Assembly: GCF_029227915.1 (NCBI RefSeq)
Contig: NC_079884.1
Location: 6,880,001-6,944,000 of the forward strand
Length of the DNA stretch: 64,000 bases
Reading direction: 5' to 3'
Source: Hydractinia symbiolongicarpus
Lineage: Eukaryota; Cnidaria; Hydrozoa; Anthoathecata; Hydractiniidae
Part shown: positions 38,214 through 49,425 of the stretch, one piece after another
How the letters are laid out: each line of letters begins with the position of its first letter
Numbering within the stretch: position 1 is the first letter of the stretch
Made by a program: the position numbers and the translations under genes
The notes under the pieces: model-generated
The model's input: only the letters and a program-made list of their open reading frames with translations
Database searches by the model: none
Told to the model about the DNA's origin: nothing

Positions 38214-39437
38214 TTGAAATTGTCTCTATTTCTGCAGCGCGCGCTATTGGCTAGGATTGGTTTCACAGTAAAAATGACTTATTTATTTGAATTTTTAAAT
38301 AAAGCGCTACCACAGTGCCCAGTGTATCTATCAAAAGCATTCGATTGTGTGCCACATGATTTACTAATCGCTAAACTTGAGGCATATGGATTTGAAATTA
38401 ATGCCCTGAAATTTGTCCTGTCATACCTAACAAATAGAGAACAATCTACTCGTATAAACGGACACTACAGTCTTTTCCAAATGATTCTTTCAGGCGTGCC
38501 GCAAGGATCAATCTTAGGCCCGATAATTTTTAATATTTTTCTTAACGATATTTTTCTTTTTATAACCAGAAGTGACCTACACAACTATGCTGATGATAAT
38601 ACATTGTCAAGCTTTTCCAATTCAATTCCAAACCTCATTAAAATTTTAGAAGGTGAGTCTGAGCAGGCGTTAGCATGGCTACATGAAAATAAAATGATTG
38701 CTAACCCTGACAAATTTCAATGCATTATAATCAGCAAAGATAGGATAGAAAACACAAGTAGTAAACTGATAAGAATCGGAGATAAAAACATATATTCGCA
38801 AGACACAGTCAAACTGTTAGGAGTTAAAATTGACAATAACCTTAGATTTGATCAGCACTTAAATGAGGTTTGCAAGAAAGCATCTGCGCAACTAAATGCT
38901 TTGTATAGATTTAAAAACATACTTCCTTTTAAAGCTAAGAGTGTCTTAGCAGAAAGTTTTGTGTATTCAAACTTTAACTACTGTCCACTTATTTGGAATT
39001 TCTCATCTTCAAAATCACTTTCTAGGGTCGAAAAACTCCATAAGCGAGCCCTAAAATTTGTAGATAGCGGATATTCAGAGAGAAAAGAAAGGTACATTTC
39101 TACCAAGAACAAAAGTAACTACATGAAAATTATGCGAATACGAAATCTATATATAGAGATTTTTAAATCTCTTAATAATTTAAATCCGCCATTTATGTTA
39201 GACATCTTTCAACGCAGCGAAACAAACAGGCTAGTACGAAGTCAATATTTAAATAATCTTAAAACATTGAACTTTAATACAAAAAATTTTGGGGAAAAAT
39301 GTCTTCGCTCATTGGGGCCTAAAATTTGGAATACTTTACCTTCCGAATTGAAAAGTTGTAACAGCCTTAAAAAATTTAAAACGAAACTAAAGGAGTATGA
39401 TTTCAGTCACTCGGTCTATTTAAATATTTTTTCTTAA
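38214..39437 (+). pseudogene. LINE reverse transcriptase C-terminal fragment fused to satellite frame, copy 1
   Basis: A 407-codon open frame. Residues 1-37 are translated satellite and have no relation to any RT. From residue 38 the frame is LINE reverse transcriptase: YLSKAFDCVPHD (residues 38-49, motif A region), SGVPQGSILGP (93-103, motif B), NYADD (124-128, catalytic motif C), LLGVKID (thumb side) and a C-terminal tail with the cysteine-containing NYCPLIWNF and SLGPKIWNTLP blocks usual in CR1/Jockey-like elements. The truncation falls one codon too late: relatives read DLSKAFD, and the catalytic Asp of motif A is replaced by Tyr from the junction codon TAT. The fragment therefore cannot polymerise. 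The ATG at 38214 belongs to the satellite and need not be used. Confidence 0.87.
38321..38326. other. AGTGTA target-site duplication, LINE copy 1 left
   Basis: AGTGTA is satellite sequence (normally continuing ATCGCTGAG). It is repeated at 39594-39599, where the satellite resumes. Confidence 0.8.
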
Positions 39438-39593
39438 TTTTTATACATTTTTCATAAAACCATAAACAAATTTTTGTCGGATTTGATTAGTTTCCTGTAT
39501 ATTTATAAGTATGTATTTATTTATTTTTTTATATCAGGAAGCTATATGTACATAGTTATTTCTCCGACGTTAAATAAATTAAGAAGAAGAAGA
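38327..39593 (+). mobile_element. 5'-truncated non-LTR retrotransposon (CR1/Jockey-like), copy 1
   Basis: A 1267-bp insertion in a type Z monomer, flanked by AGTGTA on both sides (38321-38326 and 39594-39599), a short target-site duplication. It holds the C-terminal part of a LINE reverse transcriptase (stop at 39435-39437), a 156-bp 3' UTR, and an AAG-repeat tail (AATTAAGAAGAAGAAGA) in place of poly(A). Short-repeat tails are common in the CR1/L2-related LINE groups. The endonuclease and the first part of the RT are missing, as in ordinary incomplete reverse transcription. Clade assignment is from motif recognition only. Confidence 0.9.
39438..39593 (+). other. LINE 3' UTR and AAG-repeat tail, copy 1
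   Basis: Non-coding, T-rich 3' UTR ending CCGACGTTAAATAAATTAAG and an (AAG)n tail. AATAAA occurs at 39573-39578. A frame crossing from here into the satellite (39474-39737) begins at TTG and is not considered real. Confidence 0.8.
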
Positions 39594-39599
39594 AGTGTA
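39594..39599. other. AGTGTA target-site duplication, LINE copy 1 right
   Basis: Follows the AAG tail; the satellite continues in register with ATCGCTGAGTTCC. The exact edge is blurred because the tail also ends in AAG. Confidence 0.75.
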
Positions 39600-40715
39600 A
39601 TCGCTGAGTTCCAGCAATCATGTCAAATTAAGAAGAATGTTATTTCTTGGAATCCAATTGTCTTATTTATCTCATTTAGAAGGTCAAAGTCCAAAGTCAG
39701 TTCAATTAAGTCCCACAGTCAATCGTTTCACTGTTAAAAGCCATGAAAATTTGTAATGTCAGAAAAATATCGCTAAATATATGTTGGTACGAATATGTTA
39801 CGCAACCGTTGTAACTCACAAGGATTGATGCCATTAGAAAATCAATGAAATGTAGTTTTTGAAACTGTCTTCACTTCTTCAGCACGCACTAACGGCTAGC
39901 ATTGGTTCCACAGTAAAAATGGCTTATTTATCTAAATTTTTAAATAAAGTGCTACCACAGCGCCCAGTGTAATCGCTGAGTTCCAGCAATCATGTCAAAT
40001 TAAGAAGAATGTTATCTCTTGGAGTCCAATTGTCTTATTTATCACATTTAGAAGGTCAAAGTCCAAAGTCAGTTCAATTAAGTCCCACAGTCAATCGTTT
40101 CACTGTTAAAAGCGATGAAAATTTGTAATGTCAGAAAAATATCGCTAAATATATGTTGGTACGAATATGTTACGCAACCGTTGTAACTCACAAGGATTGA
40201 TGCCATTAGAAAATCAATGAAATGTAGTTATTGAAACTGTCTCTATTTCTTTAGCGCGCCCTAACGGCCAGGATTGGTTTCACAGTAAAAATGACTTATT
40301 TATTTAAATTTTTAAATAAAGCGCTACCACAGCGCCCAGTGTAATCGCTGAGTTCCAGCAATCATGTCAAATTAAGAAGAATGTTATTTCTTGGAGTCCA
40401 ATTGTCCTATTTATCACATTTAGAAGTTCAAAGTCCAAAGTCAGTTCAATTAAGTCCCACAGTCAATCGTTTCACTGTTAGAAGCCATGAAACCTCGTAT
40501 TGTCAGAAACATATCGCTGAATACATGTTGGTACGAACATGTGACGCAGCCGTTGTAACTCACAAGGACTGTTGGAATTAGAAAGTCAATGAAATGTAGT
40601 TTTTGAAATTGTCTCTATTTCTGCAGCGCGCGCTATTGGCTAGGATTGGTTTCACAGTAAAAATGACTTATTTATTTGAATTTTTAAATAAAGCGCTACC
40701 ACAGTGCCCAGTGTA
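39594..40715 (+). repeat. Satellite trimer between the two LINE copies
   Basis: Three monomers (types X, Y and Z; 1116 bp between insertion points plus the target duplication). X has GGAATCC...TCTCATTTAG and GAAAATTTGTAATG. Y has TTATCTCTTGG and TAGTTATTG with CGCCCTAACGGCC. Z carries the 66-codon frame and receives the LINE at its AGTGTA. The order X-Y-Z is that of the 1116-bp HOR further right. Confidence 0.92.
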
Positions 40716-41826
40716 TCTATCAAAAGCATTCGATTGTGTGCCACATGATTTACTAATCGCTAAACTTGAGGCATATGGATTTGAAATTAATGCCCTGAAA
40801 TTTGTCCTGTCATACCTAACAAATAGAGAACAATCTACTCGTATAAACGGACACTACAGTCTTTTCCAAATGATTCTTTCAGGCGTGCCGCAAGGATCAA
40901 TCTTAGGCCCGATAATTTTTAATATTTTTCTTAACGATATTTTTCTTTTTATAACCAGAAGTGACCTACACAACTATGCTGATGATAATACATTGTCAAG
41001 CTTTTCCAATTCAATTCCAAACCTCATTAAAATTTTAGAAGGTGAGTCTGAGCAGGCGTTAGCATGGCTACATGAAAATAAAATGATTGCTAACCCTGAC
41101 AAATTTCAATGCATTATAATCAGCAAAGATAGGATAGAAAACACAAGTAGTAAACTGATAAGAATCGGAGATAAAAACATATATTCGCAAGACACAGTCA
41201 AACTGTTAGGAGTTAAAATTGACAATAACCTTAGATTTGATCAGCACTTAAATGAGGTTTGCAAGAAAGCATCTGCGCAACTAAATGCTTTGTATAGATT
41301 TAAAAACATACTTCCTTTTAAAGCTAAGAGTGTCTTAGCAGAAAGTTTTGTGTATTCAAACTTTAACTACTGTCCACTTATTTGGAATTTCTCATCTTCA
41401 AAATCACTTTCTAGGGTCGAAAAACTCCATAAGCGAGCCCTAAAATTTGTAGATAGCGGATATTCAGAGAGAAAAGAAAGGTACATTTCTACCAAGAACA
41501 AAAGTAACTACATGAAAATTATGCGAATACGAAATCTATGTATAGAGATTTTTAAATCTCTTAATAATTTAAATCCGCCATTTATGTTAGACATCTTTCA
41601 ACGCAGCGAAACAAACAGGCTAGTACGAAGTCAATATTTAAATAATCTTAAAACATTGAACTTTAATACAAAAAATTTTGGGGAAAAATGTCTTCGCTCA
41701 TTGGGGCCTAAAATTTGGAATACTTTACCTTCCGAATTGAAAAGTTGTAACAGCCTTAAAAAATTTAAAACGAAACTAAAGGAGTATGATTTCAGTCACT
41801 CGGTCTATTTAAATATTTTTTCTTAA
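40603..41826 (+). pseudogene. LINE reverse transcriptase C-terminal fragment fused to satellite frame, copy 2
   Basis: Identical to the fragment at 38214-39437 apart from residue 313 (Tyr in copy 1, Cys here). The same 37 satellite-derived residues lie in front, the same motif A aspartate is missing, and motifs B (residues 93-103) and C (YADD, 125-128) are intact. The open frame most likely reflects how recent the duplication is, not selection for function. Confidence 0.87.
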
Positions 41827-41982
41827 TTTTTATACATTTTTCATAAAACCATAAACAAATTTTTGTCGGATTTGATTAGTTTCCTGTATATTTATAAGTA
41901 TGTATTTATTTATTTTTTTATATCAGGAAGCTATATGTACATAGTTATTTCTCCGACGTTAAATAAATTAAGAAGAAGAAGA
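40716..41982 (+). mobile_element. 5'-truncated non-LTR retrotransposon (CR1/Jockey-like), copy 2
   Basis: Same element, same truncation point, same AGTGTA target (40710-40715 and 41983-41988), exactly 2389 bp from copy 1. The shared endpoints prove descent from one insertion by duplication of a satellite-plus-LINE unit. In the coding part I found one substitution (A at 39151, G at 41540). Confidence 0.9.
41827..41982 (+). other. LINE 3' UTR and AAG-repeat tail, copy 2
   Basis: Counterpart of 39438-39593; same sequence and tail length as far as I can see. Confidence 0.8.
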
Positions 41983-44900
41983 AGTGTAATCGCTGAGTTC
42001 CAGCAATCATGTCAAATTAAGAAGAATGTTATTTCTTGGAATCCAATTGTCTTATTTATCTCATTTAGAAGGTCAAAGTCCAAAGTCAGTTCAATTAAGT
42101 CCCACAGTCAATCGTTTCACTGTTAAAAGCGATGAAAATTTGTAATGTCAGAAAAATATCGCTAAATATATGTTGGTACGAATATGTTACGCAACCGTTG
42201 TAACTCACAAGGATTGATGCCATTAGAAAATCAATGAAATGTAGTTTTTGAAACTGTCTTCACTTCTTCAGCACGCACTAACGGCTAGCATTGGTTCCAC
42301 AGTAAAAATGGCTTATTTATCTAAATTTTTAAATAAAGTGCTACCACAGCGCCCAGTGTAATCGCTGAGTTCCAGCAATCATGTCAAATTAAGAAGAATG
42401 TTATCTCTTGGAGTCCAATTGTCTTATTTATCACATTTAGAAGGTCAAAGTCCAAAGTCAGTTCAATTAAGTCCCACAGTCAATCGTTTCACTGTTAAAA
42501 GCGATGAAAATTTGTAATGTCAGAAAAATATCGCTAAATATATGTTGGTACGAATTTGTTACGCAACCGTTGTAACTCACAAGGATTGATGCCATTAGAA
42601 AATCAATGAAATGTAGTTATTGAAACTGTCTCTATTTCTTTAGCGCGCCCTAACGGCCAGGATTGGTTTCACAGTAAAAATGACTTATTTATTTAAATTT
42701 TTAAATAAAGCGCTACCACAGCGCCCAGTGTAATCGCTGAGTTCCAGCAATCATGTCAAATTAAGAAGAATGTTATTTCTTGGAGTCCAATTGTCCTATT
42801 TATCACATTTAGAAGTTCAAAGTCCAAAGTCAGTTCAATTAAGTCCCACAGTCAATCGTTTCACTGTTAAAAGCGATGAAACCTCGTATTGTCAGAAACA
42901 TATCGCTGAATACATGTTGGTACGAACATGTGACGCAGCCGTTGTAACTCACAAGGACTGTTGCAATTAGAAAGTCAATGAAATGTAGTTTTTGAAATTG
43001 TCTCTATTTCTGCAGCGCGCGCTGATGGCTAGGATTGGTTTCACAGTAAAAATGACTTATTTATTTGAATTTTTAAATAAAGCGCTACCACAGTGCCCAG
43101 TGTAATCGCTGAGTTCCAGCAATCATGTCAAATTAAGAAGAATGTTATTTCTTGGAATCCAATTGTCTTATTTATCTCATTTAGAAGGTCAAAGTCCAAA
43201 GTCAGTTCAATTAAGTCCCACAGTCAATCGTTTCACTGTTAAAAGCGATGAAAATCTGTAATGTCAGAAAAATATCGCTAAATATATGTTGGTACGAATA
43301 TGTTACGCAACTGTTGTAACTCACAAGGATTGATGCCATTAGAAAATCAATGAAATGTAGTTTTTGAAACTGTCTCCACTTCTTCAGCGCGCACTAAGGG
43401 CTAGGTTGGTTCCACAGTAAAAATGACTCATTTATCTAAATTTTTAATTAAAGCGCTACCACAGCGCTAAGTGTAATCGCTGATTTCCAGCGATCATTTC
43501 AAATTAAAAAGAATGTTATTTCTTAAAGTCCAATTGTCTCATTTATCACATTTATAAGGTCAAAGTCCAAAGTCAGTCCAATTAAGTCCCACAGTCAATC
43601 GTTTCAATGTTAAAAGCGATGAAACCTCGTAATGTCAGAAACATATCGCTGAATACATGTTGGTACGAACATGTGACGCAGCCGTTGTAACTCACAAGGA
43701 CTGTTGCAATTAGAAAGTCAATGAAATGTAGTTTTTGAAATTGTCTCTATTTCTGCAGCGCGCGCTATTGGCTAGGATTGGTTTCACAGTAAAAATGACT
43801 TATTTATTTGAAGTTTTAAATAAAGCGCTACCACAGTGCCCAGTGTAATCGCTGAGTTCCAGCAATCATGTCAAATTAAGAAGAATGTTATTTCTTGGAA
43901 TCCAATTGTCTTATTTATCTCATTTAGAAGGTCAAAGTCCAAGGTCAGTTCAATTAAGTCCCACAGTCAATCGTTTCACTGTTAAAAGCGATGAAAATTT
44001 GTAATGTCAGAAAAATATCGCTAAATATATGTTGGTACGAATATGTTACGCAACCGTTGTAACTCACAAGGATTGATGCCATTAGAAAATCACTGAAATG
44101 TAGTTTTTGAAACTGTCTTCACTTCTTCAGCACGCACTAACGGCTAGCATTGGTTCCACAGTAAAAATGGCTTATTTATCTAAATTTTTAAATAAAGTGC
44201 TACCACAGCGCCCAGTGTAATCGCTGAGTTCCAGCAATCATGTCAAATTAAGAAGAATGTTATCTCTTGGAGTCCAATTGTCTTATTTATCACATTTAGA
44301 AGGTCAAAGTCCAAAGTCAGTTCAATTAAGTCCCACAGTCAATCGTTTCACTGTTAAAAGCGATGAAAATTTGTAATGTCAGAAAAATATCGCTAAATAT
44401 ATGTTGGTACGAATATGTTACGCAACCGTTGTAACTCACAAGGATTGATGCCATTAGAAAATCAATGAAATGTAGTTATTGAAACTGTCTCTATTTCTTT
44501 AGCGCGCCCTAACGGCCAGGCGTGGTTTCACAGTAAAAATGACTTATTTATTTAAATTTTTAAATAAAGCGCTACCACAGCGCCCAGTGTAATCGCTGAG
44601 TTCCAGCAATCATGTCAAATTAAGAAGAATGTTATTTCTTGGAGTCCAATTGTCCTATTTATCACATTTAGAAGTTCAAAGTCCAAAGTCAGTTCAATTA
44701 AGTCCCACAGTCAATCGTTTCACTGTTAAAAGCGATGAAACCTCGTATTGTCAGAAACATATCGCTGAATACATGTTGGTACGAACATGTGACGCAGCCG
44801 TTGTAACTCACAAGGACTGTTGCAATTAGAATGTCAATGAAATGTAGTTTTTGAAATTGTCTCTATTTCTGCAGCGCGCGCTATTGGCTAGGATTGGTTT

Positions 44901-47900
44901 CACAGTAAAAATGACTTATTTATTTGAATTTTTAAATAAAGCGCTACCACAGTGCCCAGTGTAATCGCTGAGTTCCAGCAATCATGTCAAATTAAGAAGA
45001 ATGTTATTTCTTGGAATCCAATTGTCTTATTTATCTCATTTAGAAGGTCAAAGTCCAAAGTCAGTTCAATTAAGTCCCACAGTCAATCGTTTCACTGTTA
45101 AAAGCGATGAAAATTTGTAATGTCAGAAAAATATCGCTAAATATATGTTGGTACGAATATGTTACGCAACCGTTGTAACTCACAAGGATTGATGCCATTA
45201 GAAAATCACTCAAATGTAGTTTTTGAAACTGTCTTCACTTCTTCAGCACGCACTAACGGCTAGCATTGGTTCCACAGTAAAAATGGCTTATTTATCTAAA
45301 TTTTTAAATAAAGTGCTACCACAGCGCCCAGTGTAATCGCTGAGTTCCAGCAATCATGTCAAATTAAGAAGAATGTTATCTCTTGGAGTCCAATTGTCTT
45401 ATTTATCACATTTAGAAGGTCAAAGTCCAAAGTCAGTTCAATTAAGTCCCACAGTCAATCGTTTCACTGTTAAAAGCGATGAAAATTTGTAATGTCAGAA
45501 AAATATCGCTAAATATATGTTGGTACGAATATGTTACGCAACCGTTGTAACTCACAAGGATTGATGCCATTAGAAAATCAATGAAATGTAGTTATTGAAA
45601 CTGTCTCTATTTCTTTAGCGCGCCCTAACGGCCAGGATTGGTTTCACAGTAAAAATGACTTATTTATTTAAATTTTTAAATAAAGCGCTACCACAGCGCC
45701 CAGTGTAATCGCTGAGTTCCAGCAATCATGTCAAATTAAGAAGAATGTTATTTCTTGGAGTCCAATTGTCCTATTTATCACATTTAGAAGTTCAAAGTCC
45801 AAAGTCAGTTCAATTAAGTCCCACAGTCAATCGTTTCACTGTTAAAAGCGATGAAACCTCGTATTGTCAGAAACATATCGCTGAATACATGTTGGTACGA
45901 ACATGTGACGCAGCCGTTGTAACTCACAAGGACTGTTGCAATTAGAAAGTCAATGAAATGTAGTTTTTGAAATTGTCTCTATTTCTGCAGCGCGCGCTAT
46001 TGGCTAGGATTGGTTTCACAGTAAAAATGACTTATTTATTTGAATTTTTAAATAAAGCGCTACCACAGTGCCCAGTGTAATCGCTGAGTTCCAGCAATCA
46101 TGTCAAATTAAGAAGAATGTTATTTCTTGGAATCCAATTGTCTTATTTATCTCATTTAGAAGGTCAAAGTCCAAAGTCAGTTCAATTAAGTCCCACAGTC
46201 AATCGTTTCACTGTTAAAAGCGATGAAAATTTGTAATGTCAGAAAAATATCGCTAAATATATGTTGGTACGAATATGTTACGCAACCGTTGTAACTCACA
46301 AGGATTGATGCCATTAGAAAATCACTCAAATGTAGTTTTTGAAACTGTCTTCACTTCTTCAGCACGCACTAACGGCTAGCATTGGTTCCACAGTAAAAAT
46401 GGCTTATTTATCTAAATTTTTAAATAAAGTGCTACCACAGCGCCCAGTGTAATCGCTGAGTTCCAGCAATCATGTCAAATTAAGAAGAATGTTATCTCTT
46501 GGAGTCCAATTGTCTTATTTATCACATTTAGAAGGTCAAAGTCCAAAGTCAGTTCAATTAAGTCCCACAGTCAATCGTTTCACTGTTAAAAGCGATGAAA
46601 ATTTGTAATGTCAGAAAAATATCGCTAAATATATGTTGGTACGAATATGTTACGCAACCGTTGTAACTCACAAGGATTGATGCCATTAGAAAATCAATGA
46701 AATGTAGTTATTGAAACTGTCTCTATTTCTTTAGCGCGCCCTAACGGCCAGGATTGGTTTCACAGTAAAAATGACTTATTTATTTAAATTTTTAAATAAA
46801 GCGCTACCACAGCGCCCAGTGTAATCGCTGAGTTCCAGCAATCATGTCAAATTAAGAAGAATGTTATTTCTTGGAGTCCAATTGTCCTATTTATCACATT
46901 TAGAAGTTCAAAGTCCAAAGTCAGTTCAATTAAGTCCCACAGTCAATCGTTTCACTGTTAAAAGCGATGAAACCTCGTATTGTCAGAAACATATCGCTGA
47001 ATACATGTTGGTACGAACATGTGACGCAGCCGTTGTAACTCACAAGGACTGTTGCAATTAGAAAGTCAATGAAATGTAGTTTTTGAAATTGTCTCTATTT
47101 CTGCAGCGCGCGCTATTGGCTAGGATTGGTTTCACAGTAAAAATGACTTATTTATTTGAATTTTTAAATAAAGCGCTACCACAGTGCCCAGTGTAATCGC
47201 TGAGTTCCAGCAATCATGTCAAATTAAGAAGAATGTTATTTCTTGGAATCCAATTGTCTTATTTATCTCATTTAGAAGGTCAAAGTCCAAAGTCAGTTCA
47301 ATTAAGTCCCACAGTCAATCGTTTCACTGTTAAAAGCGATGAAAATTTGTAATGTCAGAAAAATATCGCTAAATATATGTTGGTACGAATATGTTACGCA
47401 ACCGTTGTAACTCACAAGGATTGATGCCATTAGAAAATCACTCAAATGTAGTTTTTGAAACTGTCTTCACTTCTTCAGCACGCACTAACGGCTAGCATTG
47501 GTTCCACAGTAAAAATGGCTTATTTATCTAAATTTTTAAATAAAGTGCTACCACAGCGCCCAGTGTAATCGCTGAGTTCCAGCAATCATGTCAAATTAAG
47601 AAGAATGTTATCTCTTGGAGTCCAATTGTCTTATTTATCACATTTAGAAGGTCAAAGTCCAAAGTCAGTTCAATTAAGTCCCACAGTCAATCGTTTCACT
47701 GTTAAAAGCGATGAAAATTTGTAATGTCAGAAAAATATCGCTAAATATATGTTGGTACGAATATGTTACGCAACCGTTGTAACTCACAAGGATTGATGCC
47801 ATTAGAAAATCAATGAAATGTAGTTATTGAAACTGTCTCTATTTCTTTAGCGCGCCCTAACGGCCAGGATTGGTTTCACAGTAAAAATGACTTATTTATT

Positions 47901-49425
47901 TAAATTTTTAAATAAAGCGCTACCACAGCGCCCAGTGTAATCGCTGAGTTCCAGCAATCATGTCAAATTAAGAAGAATGTTATTTCTTGGAGTCCAATTG
48001 TCCTATTTATCACATTTAGAAGTTCAAAGTCCAAAGTCAGTTCAATTAAGTCCCACAGTCAATCGTTTCACTGTTAAAAGCGATGAAACCTCGTATTGTC
48101 AGAAACATATCGCTGAATACATGTTGGTACGAACATGTGACGCAGCCGTTGTAACTCACAAGGACTGTTGCAATTAGAAAGTCAATGAAATGTAGTTTTT
48201 GAAATTGTCTCTATTTCTGCAGCGCGCGCTATTGGCTAGGATTGGTTTCACAGTAAAAATGACTTATTTATTTGAATTTTTAAATAAAGCGCTACCACAG
48301 TGCCCAGTGTAATCGCTGAGTTCCAGCAATCATGTCAAATTAAGAAGAATGTTATTTCTTGGAATCCAATTGTCTTATTTATCTCATTTAGAAGGTCAAA
48401 GTCCAAAGTCAGTTCAATTAAGTCCCACAGTCAATCGTTTCACTGTTAAAAGCGATGAAAATTTGTAATGTCAGAAAAATATCGCTAAATATATGTTGGT
48501 ACGAATATGTTACGCAACCGTTGTAACTCACAAGGATTGATGCCATTAGAAAATCAATGAAATGTAGTTTTTGAAACTGTCTTCACTTCTTCAGCACGCA
48601 CTAACGGCTAGCATTGGTTCCACAGTAAAAATGGCTTATTTATCTAAATTTTTAAATAAAGTGCTACCACAGCGCCCAGTGTAATCGCTGAGTTCCAGCA
48701 ATCATGTCAAATTAAGAAGAATGTTATCTCTTGGAGTCCAATTGTCTTATTTATCACATTTAGAAGGTCAAAGTCCAAAGTCAGTTCAATTAAGTCCCAC
48801 AGTCAATCGTTTCACTGTTAAAAGCGATGAAAATTTGTAATGTCAGAAAAATATCGCTAAATATATGTTGGTACGAATATGTTACGCAACCGTTGTAACT
48901 CACAAGGATTGATGCCATTAGAAAATCAATGAAATGTAGTTATTGAAACTGTCTCTATTTCTTTAGCGCGCCCTAACGGCCAGGATTAGTTTCACAGTAA
49001 AAATGACTTATTTATTTAAATTTTTAAATAAAGCGCTACCACAGCGCCCAGTGTAATCGCTGAGTTCCAGCAATCATGTCAAATTAAGAAGAATGTTATT
49101 TCTTGGAGTCCAATTGTCCTTTTTATCACAATTAGAAGTTCAAAGTCCAAAGTCAGTTCAATTAAGTCCCACAGTCAATCGTTTCATTGTTAAAAGCGAT
49201 GAAACCTCGTATTGTCAGAAACATATTGCTGAATACATGTTGGTACGAACATGTGACGCAGCCGTTGTAACTCACAAGGACTGTTGCAATTAGAAAGTCA
49301 ATGAAATGTAGTTTTTGAAATTGTCTCTATTTCTGCAGCGCGCGCTGATGGCTAGGATTGGTTTCACAGTAAAAATGACTTATTTATTTGAATTTTTAAA
49401 TAAAGCGCTACCACAGTGCCCAGTG
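41983..49425 (+). repeat. Trimeric higher-order repeat, 1116 bp (X-Y-Z)
   Basis: Twenty monomers dominated by the X-Y-Z trimer. Z units lie at 42770, 44629, 45745, 46861, 47977 and 49093; the last five are spaced exactly 1116 bp. Between 42970 and 43840 two other monomer types interrupt the series (the step 42770 to 44629 is 1859 bp, five monomers). Successive trimers are nearly identical, with shared private variants, the mark of very recent local amplification. No gene seen. Confidence 0.94.

Larger units (their letters stand above)
23917..38326 (+). repeat. 372-bp satellite array, central homogenised segment
   Basis: Roughly 39 monomers of a few recurring types in irregular higher-order arrangement. 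A type starting GCGCTAAGTGTAATCGCTGATTTCC occurs at 25312, 27914, 29028, 29771, 33488, 34971 and 36084. All spacings are multiples of about 372 (7, 3, 2, 10, 4 and 3 monomers). Type Z, with an open 66-codon frame, occurs at 26848, 27220, 31306, 32422, 32794, 37248 and 37992. Single-base indels break local frames. No gene or RNA gene seen. Confidence 0.95.
37673..42450 (+). repeat. Two tandem 2389-bp units (three monomers plus LINE)
   Basis: The offset of 2389 bp equals 3 x 372 (1116) plus the 1267-bp LINE and its 6-bp target duplication. Left homology begins near 37673, inside a monomer that switches type there. The right end merges into the next X-Y-Z trimer, so the edges are approximate. 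Differences between units are single bases, for example GAAGCGATG at 38094 against GAAGCCATG at 40483, and AGCCATG near 39739 against AGCGATG near 42128. Confidence 0.88.

Noticed and set aside
38214-38326. Genuine N-terminal extension of the reverse transcriptase
   Set aside because: These 37 codons are plain satellite, identical to monomers without the LINE; the element starts at 38327.
39474-39737. 87-codon frame from LINE 3' UTR into satellite (also 41863-42126)
   Set aside because: It begins at TTG in the 3' UTR, is composed of AT-rich UTR, the AAG tail (RRRR) and satellite, and exists only because of the insertion junction.
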